Source: Pseudomonadota bacterium
GTDB taxonomy: Bacteria; Desulfobacterota; Desulfovibrionia; Desulfovibrionales; Desulfovibrionaceae
Direction of reading: 5' to 3'
Assembly: GCA_023460395.1 (NCBI GenBank)
Contig: JAEWQB010000004.1
Location: 62,001 to 126,000 of the forward strand
Length of the DNA stretch: 64,000 nucleotides
The number at the start of each line of letters is the position of its first letter. Within the stretch, counting starts at the first letter, position 1. The notes beneath the pieces were generated by a model that ran no database searches, was not told where the DNA came from, and worked only from the letters and a program-made list of their open reading frames with translations. The position numbers and the translations under genes were made by a program. Below, piece after piece: positions 25,597-33,747 of this stretch.

Positions 25597-26064
25597 TCAG
25601 CGGGCAAGAGGTGCAAAGGTTGCCCCTGTTAACGCAGCGAGATCGTCCGGTGACAATTCTATCTCCAGGCCTCGCCGCCCGGCGCTGACAAACACCGTCT
25701 GCCCATCACGCGCAGACGCGTCGATGACTGTGCGCAACCGTTTTTTCTGCCCCAGCGGGCTAACGCCCCCCAGAACATAGCCGGTCATGCGTTCCACGGC
25801 CTTGCCTTCCGCCATGGCTATTTTTTTGGCTCCCACGGCCTTTGCCATTCCCTTTACGTCCAGATGCCCCAGAGCGGGCACCACAGCCACATAACAGGCA
25901 CCGCCGTCATCCGTGACAACAAGCGTTTTGAAAACTCGTTCCGCTGCCACCCCCATCCGGGACACGGCTTCCTTCCCATACGCGGTTTCCGTGGCATCGT
26001 GCGCGTATTCATGCACGGAATAGTGAATCCCCGCACGTTTCGCCGCCTGAATTGCCGGTGTCAT
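25597..26064 (-). CDS. ybaK: Cys-tRNA(Pro)/Cys-tRNA(Cys) deacylase YbaK
   Basis: 155 residues, the size of YbaK/EbsC proteins, which hydrolyse Cys mischarged on tRNA-Pro. Family features include VHEYAHDATETAYGKEAV near the start, VFKTLVVTDDGGACYVAVVPA with the catalytic Lys (VFKTL), GYVLGGVSPLGQKKRL and SAGRRGLEIELSPDDL. The start at 26064 has GGGGAA just upstream; an upstream in-frame extension overlaps the ssb terminator and is rejected. The neighbouring TSUP gene is convergent. Confidence 0.92.
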   Translation of the reverse strand: MTPAIQAAKRAGIHYSVHEYAHDATETAYGKEAVSRMGVAAERVFKTLVVTDDGGACYVAVVPALGHLDVKGMAKAVGAKKIAMAEGKAVERMTGYVLGGVSPLGQKKRLRTVIDASARDGQTVFVSAGRRGLEIELSPDDLAALTGATFAPLAR

Positions 26065-26100
26065 TTTCTGTTCCCCATTGCGTGGTTCCCCCTTGTTACC

Positions 26101-26130
26101 AAAAAAAGAGGGTGGCCGGGCCACCCTCTC
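26101..26130 (-). terminator. Intrinsic terminator of ssb
   Basis: AGAGGGTGGCC pairs with GGCCACCCTCT around a very short loop; on the minus strand the stem is followed by TTTTTTT (the A-run at 26101-26107). It lies 36 bases after the ssb stop. Confidence 0.88.
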
Positions 26131-26165
26131 TGTCCATTGCTAACTCGTTTAGGACTCCCTCCGTA

Positions 26166-26693
26166 TTAAAACGGCACGTCATCCATACCGCTGGCTTCCG
26201 AAGGAAACGCGGGACCGAGGTCTTCTTCGTAGTTAGGCGCGTCGTTGTAGCCAGCCTGCTGCCCCCGCGGCCCGCCTCCCCCGCGTTGACCACCCTGATT
26301 CGCACCTTGGTTCGCATACGACCGGCGCTCACCATTCTGCTGCGGAGCACCAGCGGGTGCGCCTTCGCCCCGGCGGTCAAGGAACTGCACTCGCTGGGCT
26401 TTAATTTCCGTGGTGTAGCGGGTTTGCCCTTGCTGATCCTGCCACTGCCGGGTTTGTAGGCTGCCTTCCACATAGACAAGACTGCCCTTACCCAGATAGT
26501 TTGCGCAGTTTTCCGCCTGCCGCTGAAACACTGCCACCCGGTGCCATTCCGTCTTGTCCACGCGGTTCCCCTCGCGGTCCATGTAGGATTCGTCCGTTGC
26601 CACATTGAAGTTGGCGATAGGCGTGCCGTTACCCGCGTAGCGTAATTCGGGGTCAGCGCCGAGACGCCCGATGATCATTACTTTATTCAGCAT
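26166..26693 (-). CDS. ssb: Single-stranded DNA-binding protein
   Basis: 175 residues. The OB fold occupies residues 1-110 (MLNKVMIIGRLGADPELRY, TEWHRVAVF, YVEGSLQTRQW), a Gly/Gln/Arg-rich flexible linker follows, and the acidic tip ends in MDDVPF, the partner-docking tail of bacterial SSB. AAGGAGCC precedes the start. It coats single-stranded DNA during replication and repair. Single gene with its own strong terminator. Confidence 0.96.
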   Translation of the reverse strand: MLNKVMIIGRLGADPELRYAGNGTPIANFNVATDESYMDREGNRVDKTEWHRVAVFQRQAENCANYLGKGSLVYVEGSLQTRQWQDQQGQTRYTTEIKAQRVQFLDRRGEGAPAGAPQQNGERRSYANQGANQGGQRGGGGPRGQQAGYNDAPNYEEDLGPAFPSEASGMDDVPF

Positions 26694-26829
26694 GCGATTG
26701 GCTCCTTGCTCATTATATATGTCGTGACGGGGGCATATCTATTCCCCATTCGCCCATGCCTTTCCACCCTGAACCGGGCTGGCGCTTTTCCAAAACTGGC
26801 ACGGCGAGCATCTAAAAATCTGCCGTAGC

Positions 26830-27177
26830 CTACGCTTTGGGCACGTTTTTTTCAAGTACGGAAAGCTGGTCCTCAATCGCATCACTCAGCCGATTAGCGG
26901 TGGCGGGATCCCATTCTTCCAGCGCGGTATCAAGCTGACGGCGCAGATCTGCCAAGCGTTGAATTCCCGCCGTGGTGGCACTTTTCACATCCGGGGGCCA
27001 ATCCGCGAAGCGGTGCGCATCCACAAGCGTGTCCACCATTTCCAGAACCCCTTGTTTCGCCACAAAATCCGCGTTGGCGTCTGCCCACGCGAGTTGGTGC
27101 AGACGCGGCCATTCCCGTGCCACATCCGCCTCGTTGTAGGTGGTAGCCCATACGCGAATTTGCAGAACTTTGCCCAT
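26830..27177 (-). CDS. Conserved-looking protein of unknown function
   Basis: 115 residues, family not recognised. GAAGGAGGACACC in front of the ATG gives it a strong ribosome site, which supports a real gene. The N-terminal part reads VLQIRVWATTYNEADVAREWPRL and contains several Trp; the rest is helical and charged (ADLRRQLDTALEEWDPATANRL). No signal peptide, membrane span or metal-binding motif was seen. It lies between the biotinyl-domain gene and ssb on the same strand, with a hairpin upstream, so it is probably transcribed separately. Confidence 0.75.
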   Translation of the reverse strand: MGKVLQIRVWATTYNEADVAREWPRLHQLAWADANADFVAKQGVLEMVDTLVDAHRFADWPPDVKSATTAGIQRLADLRRQLDTALEEWDPATANRLSDAIEDQLSVLEKNVPKA

Positions 27178-27256
27178 GGTGTCCTCCTTCGATGCGCTGC
27201 ATCGTCACGGTGGTGTGGCACCCTCAGCCGCAAGTTCCGGGCTGGTGGTTATGGCG

Positions 27257-27292
27257 GAAAGGCCGCCCCGTCAAACGCAGGACGGCCCGTTT
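27257..27292 (-). terminator. Imperfect hairpin after the acetyl-CoA carboxylase operon
   Basis: On the minus strand a GC-rich stem (GGCCGTC-type arms with a bulge) is followed by TTTCC just past the stop of the biotinyl-domain gene. The position fits a terminator; the stem is imperfect. Confidence 0.5.
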
Positions 27293-27308
27293 TCAGATAC
27301 GGTGTGGC

Positions 27309-27959
27309 TTACTCCTGCTCTACCCACTCTGTCTGCACGCGCAACACCACGTCTTCTATGAGTGCCACCTGATCGGGAGGGCACACGCCGATAAGCGGTG
27401 CTCCGGCGTCCATATTTTCATTATGTTGAAAGTAGACGGCGTAGATAACCCCGGTAGGCCCGGTGTAATTGAGCAGCGCCTCACGCTTCATCCGTGACAT
27501 AATAAACAATTCCTGTCCTTCGTGCACGGTAACGGCTTGCGGCCCGGATGCTTTGATTTTCTTATCCACATCCGGCGCAAAGTAGTACTTGGCACGCTCC
27601 GGTGCGGAAAACAAAAACAACGCTTTTTTCAAAATGCTGTTCAGCACTTCAGCTTTGGAAAGAAAATGCCGCAGATGGACCAAAGGAGTACCCGCCTGCA
27701 CAAATTGCCCTTCCAATTCCGTATGCACAGAAGCGACAACGCCCTTGTCGTTGGCAAGAATGGGTTTTTTATTCCGTTCCCGCTCCAGTACGGCAAGGCG
27801 TGTTCCCGGAACTTCCATCCACATTCCAGAAGGACCGCATACGCGGGAGCCTTCTCCAACCTCAGCAAAGTGCACAACACCAGTGTGCGGCGCACGGATA
27901 ACCTGTTCCTCGTAGGGCGACGCCTTGATTTCATCCAGCAGTTTGGTCACATCCAGCAT
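27309..27959 (-). CDS. Biotinyl/lipoyl attachment domain protein, BCCP-like
   Basis: 216 residues. An N-terminal half (residues about 20-100) resembles a biotinyl or HlyD hairpin (APHTGVVHFAEVGEGSRV, FVQAGTPLVHL). The C-terminal half (about 140-195) has a biotinyl-domain pattern, HEGQELFIMSRMKREALL and PTGVIYAVYFQHNENMDAGAPLIGV, where the Met-Lys at 157-158 sits in the expected beta turn, though the usual AMKM reads RMKR. It is most likely the carboxyl carrier of the adjacent acetyl-CoA carboxylase genes. It starts 13 bases after accAD with GGGGGA upstream. Whether this Lys is biotinylated is inferred. Confidence 0.75.
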   Translation of the reverse strand: MLDVTKLLDEIKASPYEEQVIRAPHTGVVHFAEVGEGSRVCGPSGMWMEVPGTRLAVLERERNKKPILANDKGVVASVHTELEGQFVQAGTPLVHLRHFLSKAEVLNSILKKALFLFSAPERAKYYFAPDVDKKIKASGPQAVTVHEGQELFIMSRMKREALLNYTGPTGVIYAVYFQHNENMDAGAPLIGVCPPDQVALIEDVVLRVQTEWVEQE

Positions 27960-27972
27960 GCTTGCGTCCCCC

Positions 27973-30240
27973 TTACCGGTAATAGAGGTTGCGTCCGCCC
28001 ATAGTGAGCAACGCCTGCCTCAGGTTATTACGCGCATCGCGTCTGTCCCAGATACCCTGAATATGCCCACGTGAAAGCGCCCGATAGGCTCGGTGGTAGT
28101 CCGGGGGAATATCCATGCCCGTGGTTTCCTTAATCACGCCCGGTCCGGCAAAGCCGATATTGGCCGAGCGGATGGCAAACTGATAGGGGGAACAACCAAG
28201 GAAGCTGGCCAGAGGACCGGCATACGAATTAGTGTCGTACAGCACCAGATACAGCCCTCCGGCATCAATGTACCGGCGAACCGCCATGGTGCAACGCGGC
28301 ATCTGGATAACGCCGTTTACGCCTTCCTGAATACGGATACCCGCAGTTCCGTGCACGTAGGCAAGGAAGGGGAATCGCTTTTTCTTTGCGCGTTCCGCGG
28401 CCTGAATGAATTTTTCACCCTCTGCCGCGCCCACGGTACCGCCCCGGAAGGAGGCGACCAGCATGGCAACAACAACCTTAATATTATCGATGCGGGCCTC
28501 AAAAGTGGTGCACCCGGACTTTAGGCCCGTCTGCTTTTTGGCCTGCTCCAGTTTCACGTCCAGCCCTTCAAAGCCCAGCGGGTTGGCGGCTTCCACCTCG
28601 CTATTGAACTCAAAAATAGAGCCTGCATCAAAAATATTATGCATGTACCACTGGTATTCCATCGGAAAATGGTGCCCGCAGTGGCTGCACACCCCGGCAA
28701 ATTCGCCAAAAAGGTCTGGTGCCCAAGAATCAAGACAGCCGTGCGTTGCCGCATTGGGACAAGTAACAGCGCGGTCTTCACGCGCTCTGGGGGAAATGTA
28801 ACTCCATTTCCCGGCGCGGGCCTCGTCTTCCTTGTCCCACTGCGAGAGCATGGTTAATTCGCGCTCGCGGGAATCGTCGCGGTTTTGTCCTGCGGGCAGC
28901 ACATTGGTCAGCTTACGCCATGGGCGCAGCACCTTGTCCACCAGCACTCTGGCTTCGGCATCCACTTCTTCCACGGCGTAAATAAGTTGTTTCTGGTGCT
29001 TACGCCACAGATCATACTTAAAATACGAATAGATATCCCAGCCTTTATCAAACCACCATGCTGAAAACCGGCGCAGAAAAGGACGCCGGTCCAAGTAGGC
29101 CTGCCGCGAAAGCCGCAGGAACTTGCGGTGCCGTTTTTGTACCAGCCGATCACGGGCGGAACCGGAAAGACTCCACCGCACATAGATATTTTCAAGGTCC
29201 AAATCTTCTATTGTCTTACCCCGGCGTCTGCGAAGCGCCATGGCGCGGAAGGGAGTAAACCCCTTGACGCTGAGGACGGCCTCGTCCGTGGCGCGGATGA
29301 CTTCCTGCCGCAAGGTACGGAAAAACTCGTAATGATACGGGCGGGCACCCAGCGGCGGCTCGGATATCACGTGGTCTATATACCCCATCCGTAGATTGTC
29401 CTGCGCGGTCATCTTCAACTGCATGGCGCATTTTTCAATACGCTCGCTTCCTGCCCGTTCGCCTGCTCGCACGCGGCCTTCAATAGCCGCCGCCCCCTCC
29501 GGGGAAATAACGGAATAATACCCGTGCGAGAGCATCAGGCGGATATCGGCAAGCCCTATGGCCTCGGCTCCGCCGGAACCTCCCTCGGAAAACACCGCCA
29601 CAAACGGCACTCGCAATCCCGCCATTTCGTAGAGATTTTTTGCAATTTGCTGGGCCGCGCCCGGAGCGTCTTCCACAGGATAGGAACCGGGAGTGAACAC
29701 ATAGGTATGTACGGGAATATTCTCGGTTTCAGCCACTTTCATGTAGTGCAAAGCTTTGGCGTTGCCCCACGGCTTTACCGATCCGCCGTTGCGGAATTCT
29801 TCGCCATGCCCCTTTTCCTGCCCGATAACCATCACGGGCTGGTGGTGCGTGCGCTTTCCGCTGCGCCGGGTAATGTAAGCACGGGCGATAAGCATGCTGG
29901 GGTCTATGCTGTTTTCGTCCTTGCCACCGATTTCCGTGTAATTGTCATAGACGTTTTCCAGAATATCCCGCAGGCAAATACGCTGGGGGTGCCGCACTAT
30001 GCGCACCTTATCCATAGGGGCAAGCTCGGTTTCGAGCTTTTTTTCCACAAAGATAAAAAGGTCTTCAATGGTATCCAACGCCGCGAGCTTTTCTCTGCTC
30101 GGCAACGCTTGCTCCCGCTGGCGGTATTCCTCCAGCCGGGTTTCCAACAAACGGACATTTTCCGTCTGCTTGTCGCCGAAGATGTCCTTTATGTAGGTCA
30201 GTCTATCGGCAAGATGCTGTATTTTCTTGTCAATATCCAT
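27973..30240 (-). CDS. Acetyl-CoA carboxylase carboxyltransferase, fused alpha-beta subunits
   Basis: 755 residues combining AccA-like and AccD-like halves. Residues about 1-330 match the alpha subunit (AYITRRSGKRTHHQPVMVIG, VAVFSEGGSGGAEAIGLAD, VISPEGAAAI). A linker of about 130 residues rich in Arg and aromatic residues follows. Residues about 480-755 match the beta subunit, with a Cys-rich zinc motif (CPNAATHGC, CSHCGHHF at about 490-520) and crotonase-type segments (PFLAYVHGTAGIRIQEGV). The enzyme transfers carboxyl from biotin to acetyl-CoA to make malonyl-CoA. The order alpha then beta on one chain is unusual compared with the separate genes of E. coli. Propionyl-CoA carboxylase is a weaker alternative. 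Confidence 0.88.
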   Translation of the reverse strand: MDIDKKIQHLADRLTYIKDIFGDKQTENVRLLETRLEEYRQREQALPSREKLAALDTIEDLFIFVEKKLETELAPMDKVRIVRHPQRICLRDILENVYDNYTEIGGKDENSIDPSMLIARAYITRRSGKRTHHQPVMVIGQEKGHGEEFRNGGSVKPWGNAKALHYMKVAETENIPVHTYVFTPGSYPVEDAPGAAQQIAKNLYEMAGLRVPFVAVFSEGGSGGAEAIGLADIRLMLSHGYYSVISPEGAAAIEGRVRAGERAGSERIEKCAMQLKMTAQDNLRMGYIDHVISEPPLGARPYHYEFFRTLRQEVIRATDEAVLSVKGFTPFRAMALRRRRGKTIEDLDLENIYVRWSLSGSARDRLVQKRHRKFLRLSRQAYLDRRPFLRRFSAWWFDKGWDIYSYFKYDLWRKHQKQLIYAVEEVDAEARVLVDKVLRPWRKLTNVLPAGQNRDDSRERELTMLSQWDKEDEARAGKWSYISPRAREDRAVTCPNAATHGCLDSWAPDLFGEFAGVCSHCGHHFPMEYQWYMHNIFDAGSIFEFNSEVEAANPLGFEGLDVKLEQAKKQTGLKSGCTTFEARIDNIKVVVAMLVASFRGGTVGAAEGEKFIQAAERAKKKRFPFLAYVHGTAGIRIQEGVNGVIQMPRCTMAVRRYIDAGGLYLVLYDTNSYAGPLASFLGCSPYQFAIRSANIGFAGPGVIKETTGMDIPPDYHRAYRALSRGHIQGIWDRRDARNNLRQALLTMGGRNLYYR

Positions 30241-30318
30241 AGTACACTCCCCTGCGCCCTACGGGCGGGGATGAAAGAGTCTGTCCGAAACCGCAGGTTG
30301 GCCCGCGGTGACACCGCC

Positions 30319-31737
30319 CTAGAATTTCAGGATAAGGGGAGTCTTCTCCCGCAGGAAATTCACATTGGACTTCAGTGCCTCTCCCGCCTGATCATGCCCT
30401 GCGAGTCGCAACGCATCCAAAAAGGCGAGTCCGCGCTCCTGAACATGGGTGAGGTTTTTCCCCCATACAATGGCAAGGGCGAGGTTGGGGTCGAATTCGG
30501 TAGGAATGTCATACGGCTCGTCCGTGGGAACATGCGTATGCATTTTTAGCCAGTCTTGAGCGTCCCAGCCAAATTCTTCTATCCGTCCCACCCATGGGGT
30601 AAAACGGTTGGCAGGGTCTTCAGCGATAAGCCGATATTCTATGCCCACCCCTTCAAAGGTGATGTCCTTTTGGGTGTAGCCCAACGGCTCGCCAAGTCCC
30701 ACGCGGATCTGCTCACGGATAAGGTCTACTCCGTTCTTTCCACGCACACGGGAGATAATGGCGGAAACTCCATTCTCCACCTGAATGCGCGTGTTCACTT
30801 CCATCAGGAACGGGCGACCGTCGCGGGTGACAATCCATTCCCACGTCCCCACGTTGTCATAGCCCACCTTGCGGGCCATGGTCAGGGAATGTTCGGTAAT
30901 GTCAGCCAGCACCTTGGCGGCGTCAAAGGAGTATTGCAGCGACGAAGGATCAAATCCGGGGGCTATTTCCAACCGTTTCTGCAAGCCCGTGGACTGAATG
31001 GAGCAGTTGCGGGTGCCAAAATGCACTGGGTTTTTACCACTTCTGTCGGAAACAACCTGTACTTCCAGATGGTTGAAGTCCAGCACGCGTTGCTCAATGA
31101 GCACACCCTCGTCGCTGAATTGGCGCTGGGCATAATTGCGAATACGCCGGTACACAGAGCGGAACAGATCGATATCGTAGACCTCTTCTATCCCCATGCC
31201 ACCGCCGCCCGCCGATGCCTTTACCAGCACCAGCGGCTTTCGTATGCCCTGCTCTTCCTGAAACTCAAAGAGCTGGCGTGCCACTTTTTCGGCTTCCAGT
31301 TCATCATAGATAGGCTTGTCAGAACCGGGCACCGTGGGGACACCCAGACTGCGCGCAAGCCGTTTAGTATTAATCTTGTCGCCCAACTCGCGGATAACAC
31401 GCCACGAGGGGCCAATGAAGATAAGCTTATTTTCCCGCTGCGTCACACGGCGGGCAAACCGATAATCTTCGGCAAAAAAGCCGTAACCGGGATGGATAGC
31501 CGTGGCACCCGATGCGTCAGCCACGGAAAGCAATTCGTTGGCGTCCTGATAGGATGCGATGCGATACAGGCTTTTTTCTCCGCCCTTTTCCCGTGCCATG
31601 CGCACATGACCGGACGCGGCATCTTCCGCCGTGTATACGCAAACGAAATCCAGCCCCAGCGAAATGCAGGCCTCTACGATACGGATGGCGATTTCCCCTC
31701 TGTTCGCCACCAGCACCTTATGGTCTTTTGTGTGCAC
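30319..31737 (-). CDS. accC: Biotin carboxylase
   Basis: 472 residues from a GTG start with GAGGGAATAG upstream. The biotin carboxylase fold is clear: KVLVANRGEIAIRIVEA, AIHPGYGFFAED, the glycine-rich loop KASAGGGGMGIEEV, EQRVLDFNHLEVQV, and FLMEVNTRIQVENGVS with the catalytic region. It carboxylates biotin on the carrier using ATP and bicarbonate. It is followed by the fused carboxyltransferase gene after 78 bases and preceded by pilZ at 24 bases on the same strand. Pyruvate carboxylase A-subunit is possible in principle, but the carboxyltransferase next door is the acetyl-CoA type. Confidence 0.9.
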   Translation of the reverse strand: MHTKDHKVLVANRGEIAIRIVEACISLGLDFVCVYTAEDAASGHVRMAREKGGEKSLYRIASYQDANELLSVADASGATAIHPGYGFFAEDYRFARRVTQRENKLIFIGPSWRVIRELGDKINTKRLARSLGVPTVPGSDKPIYDELEAEKVARQLFEFQEEQGIRKPLVLVKASAGGGGMGIEEVYDIDLFRSVYRRIRNYAQRQFSDEGVLIEQRVLDFNHLEVQVVSDRSGKNPVHFGTRNCSIQSTGLQKRLEIAPGFDPSSLQYSFDAAKVLADITEHSLTMARKVGYDNVGTWEWIVTRDGRPFLMEVNTRIQVENGVSAIISRVRGKNGVDLIREQIRVGLGEPLGYTQKDITFEGVGIEYRLIAEDPANRFTPWVGRIEEFGWDAQDWLKMHTHVPTDEPYDIPTEFDPNLALAIVWGKNLTHVQERGLAFLDALRLAGHDQAGEALKSNVNFLREKTPLILKF

Positions 31738-31761
31738 CTATTCCCTCGATATGGTTTCGAA

Positions 31762-32139
31762 TCAGTCTTCTTCAGCTTCAGTCTGCCGTTTGGAAATGGC
31801 ATGCTTCTGAATTTCCAGCACAAGCTTGTCCAGCCGAGCTTCCTGCTCCCTGTCCAATGACAGGAAGTCAAAGGCCACAAGCCCTTCCCCTTGCCGAACT
31901 ATCCGGCAAGCGACATCTGCCAGGTAGGCATGCGGACCCACAAGCACGTCCGCACGCAGCTCCTGCCCTAATTGAAATGGCACGGTATCGGCGATCAGGG
32001 CGAACCCTGTGGCGCTGATGTCCTTCACGGAATACTTGCAGTCACACTCCCTCAAAAGGACGGCAAGCCCATTCACATGCGCCCGGAAGGCGCGACGCGT
32101 GCCCTCTCCTCCTGTCAGATGAAAAGCAAAATCATCCAC
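31762..32139 (-). CDS. PilZ domain protein
   Basis: About 125 residues from a GTG at 32139; TTG codons further upstream would overlap motB and are less attractive, so the start is uncertain. The PilZ fold is suggested by RRAFRAHVNGLAV (the RxxxR motif), YSVKDISATGFAL (D/NxSxxG) and the following hydrophobic strands. PilZ domains bind c-di-GMP. Placed 13 bases after motB, it could act like YcgR, slowing or steering the motor in response to c-di-GMP. Confidence 0.8.
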   Translation of the reverse strand: MDDFAFHLTGGEGTRRAFRAHVNGLAVLLRECDCKYSVKDISATGFALIADTVPFQLGQELRADVLVGPHAYLADVACRIVRQGEGLVAFDFLSLDREQEARLDKLVLEIQKHAISKRQTEAEED

Positions 32140-32152
32140 GTGCGTATTCCAT

Positions 32153-32884
32153 TTAGTTGCCAACTTTACGCTCCAGCACAAATTCCACCCGCCGGTTCTT
32201 GGCGCGGTTTTCTTCGCTTGAATTGGGCAATAACGGGTCTAAATCACCGAGTCCGGTGGCTGTCAACCTGTTTGGCTCAATGCCGGAACGCACGAAATAG
32301 CGCAGGGTATTCACCGCACGCAAGGCCGAAATTTCCCAATTATCCTTGAATCGACTCCCCGCCTTTGGCTGGGTGTCGTCAGTATAGCCTTTAATATTGA
32401 TAGTCTGGGTCTTATTTTTCAAAAAATAGTCACGCAGGGCTTGCAGCAAAACTTCTCCTTGCGCCGAAATTTCCACCTCGCCCTTGGCAAACAGCACATT
32501 GGACGGCACCCGCAAGGTAATAATGCCCTCATCAAAAATAGCGCCCACCACTCCTTCCATGCCTTTTTGGTTCATGAAAGTGCGCACGTCTGAAAAAACT
32601 TTGCGCTGCGATTCGATAAGCTGTTTTTGCAATCGCACGGCGTCCACAATGGCTGCGTCGTCGTGACGGATGGTGGTGGTGAGCAGTTCCTTATCCTTAC
32701 CGCCAAACACCTGCCGCACGGTAAGAAACGAGTCTGTAAACCGTTTTTCGTCAATAATCGACATAGAAAACAATAAGATGAAAAAGACCAGCAGCAGGGT
32801 GGTCATATCCGCGAAGGTCAAGATCCATTCACTTGTCGTGTCATCACTTTCCAGTTCGCTATCAAAGCTTTTGTCATCGTGCAC
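32153..32884 (-). CDS. motB: Flagellar motor stator protein MotB
   Basis: 243 residues. A single N-terminal membrane segment (ILTFADMTTLLLVFFILLFSMS, residues 21-42) contains the ion-channel Asp at 26. The periplasmic C-terminal OmpA-like peptidoglycan-binding domain has GYTDDTQP, NWEISALRAVNTLRYF and NRAKNRRVEF. MotB anchors the stator to the cell wall and forms the ion path with MotA. It overlaps the end of motA by 11 bases, so the subunits are co-translated. The TM sequence alone does not tell proton from sodium coupling. Confidence 0.93.
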   Translation of the reverse strand: MHDDKSFDSELESDDTTSEWILTFADMTTLLLVFFILLFSMSIIDEKRFTDSFLTVRQVFGGKDKELLTTTIRHDDAAIVDAVRLQKQLIESQRKVFSDVRTFMNQKGMEGVVGAIFDEGIITLRVPSNVLFAKGEVEISAQGEVLLQALRDYFLKNKTQTINIKGYTDDTQPKAGSRFKDNWEISALRAVNTLRYFVRSGIEPNRLTATGLGDLDPLLPNSSEENRAKNRRVEFVLERKVGN

Positions 32885-33629
32885 TTTTCCGCTCCTGAGG
32901 AGGAATAAACGAACTCAGCTTTTCATACACCAGCCGAGGGTTGTTGTTCTCCAGAATGGACTTAGCGCCTTCAAAAATAATGTATAAATGGACCTCTTCC
33001 TGAAGCGTGCGCGCTTTAAGCTTACCCGCGATGGGCAAAAACAGCAGGTTCGCCAAAATAGCGCCGTAGAAGGTGGTAAGCAGTGCCACCGCCATGGCCG
33101 GGCCGATGGTGCTGGGGTCGTCCAGTTTGGACAACATCTGCACAAGGCCGATAAGCGTGCCGATCATCCCGAATGCCGGGGCAAAGGAGCCTAGTCTGTT
33201 GAATACCGCTATGGAAATGGCGTGCCGCCGTTTCATGGTGGCAATTTCAATCATCACCGTATCGCGAATGAGTGTGGGGTCGGCATTGTCCGCAATGAGC
33301 TGACAAGCCTTTTTCAGCAGGGCATTTTCCGTCTGAATATTTTCCAGAGCGGTGAGTCCCTCGCGGCGGCTGATTTCAGCTATGCGCACCATGGTGTTCA
33401 CAACTTCCTGCGGTTTCACCCGCCGCGCCGCGAACACCTGAATGCCTCCCGCAAAAGCCTGCACAACTTCTTCCAACGGAAAGGTCACGCTAATGGCTGC
33501 GGCAGTGCCACCAAACACAATCATAATACTGGGCAGATTGATAAAGTCACCAATGGAACCGCCCATAAAAATTGCGCCAATAACAAGGGCAAAACCGAAA
33601 ATAATGCCAAAAAGTGTTGCTATATCCAT
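32874..33629 (-). CDS. motA: Flagellar motor stator protein MotA
   Basis: 251 residues with four predicted membrane segments: the first two near residues 3-22 and 30-50 and the last two near 150-200 (FGMIGTLIGLVQML, MAVALLTTFYGAILANLLFLPIAGKL). The cytoplasmic loop between carries the charged ERR/KRRHA-type region used to push FliG. Together with MotB it forms the ion-driven stator. It is the first gene of a minus-strand run motA-motB-pilZ that continues into accC with small gaps. Confidence 0.93.
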   Translation of the reverse strand: MDIATLFGIIFGFALVIGAIFMGGSIGDFINLPSIMIVFGGTAAAISVTFPLEEVVQAFAGGIQVFAARRVKPQEVVNTMVRIAEISRREGLTALENIQTENALLKKACQLIADNADPTLIRDTVMIEIATMKRRHAISIAVFNRLGSFAPAFGMIGTLIGLVQMLSKLDDPSTIGPAMAVALLTTFYGAILANLLFLPIAGKLKARTLQEEVHLYIIFEGAKSILENNNPRLVYEKLSSFIPPQERKSAR

Positions 33630-33677
33630 ATGTTCGGCCTATATATCTACGGTACACGGACTAGGCACTTTTGGCTC

Positions 33678-33709
33678 CGTGACGGTTGCAGTCCTTTACC
33701 GCCGTCACG
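33678..33709. promoter_or_regulatory. Dyad in the divergent motA / PNP intergenic region
   Basis: CGTGACGG at 33678-33685 and CCGTCACG at 33702-33709 are perfect inverted arms 16 bases apart, between the two divergent starts. The location suggests an operator; no regulator can be named. Confidence 0.4.
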
Positions 33710-33747
33710 CCCCGCCCACACTACCAGCATCATATCTCAGGAATTGT

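Noticed and set aside
30556..31860. A 434-residue open frame opposite accC
   Set aside because: Antisense shadow of the conserved biotin carboxylase gene; no family features.
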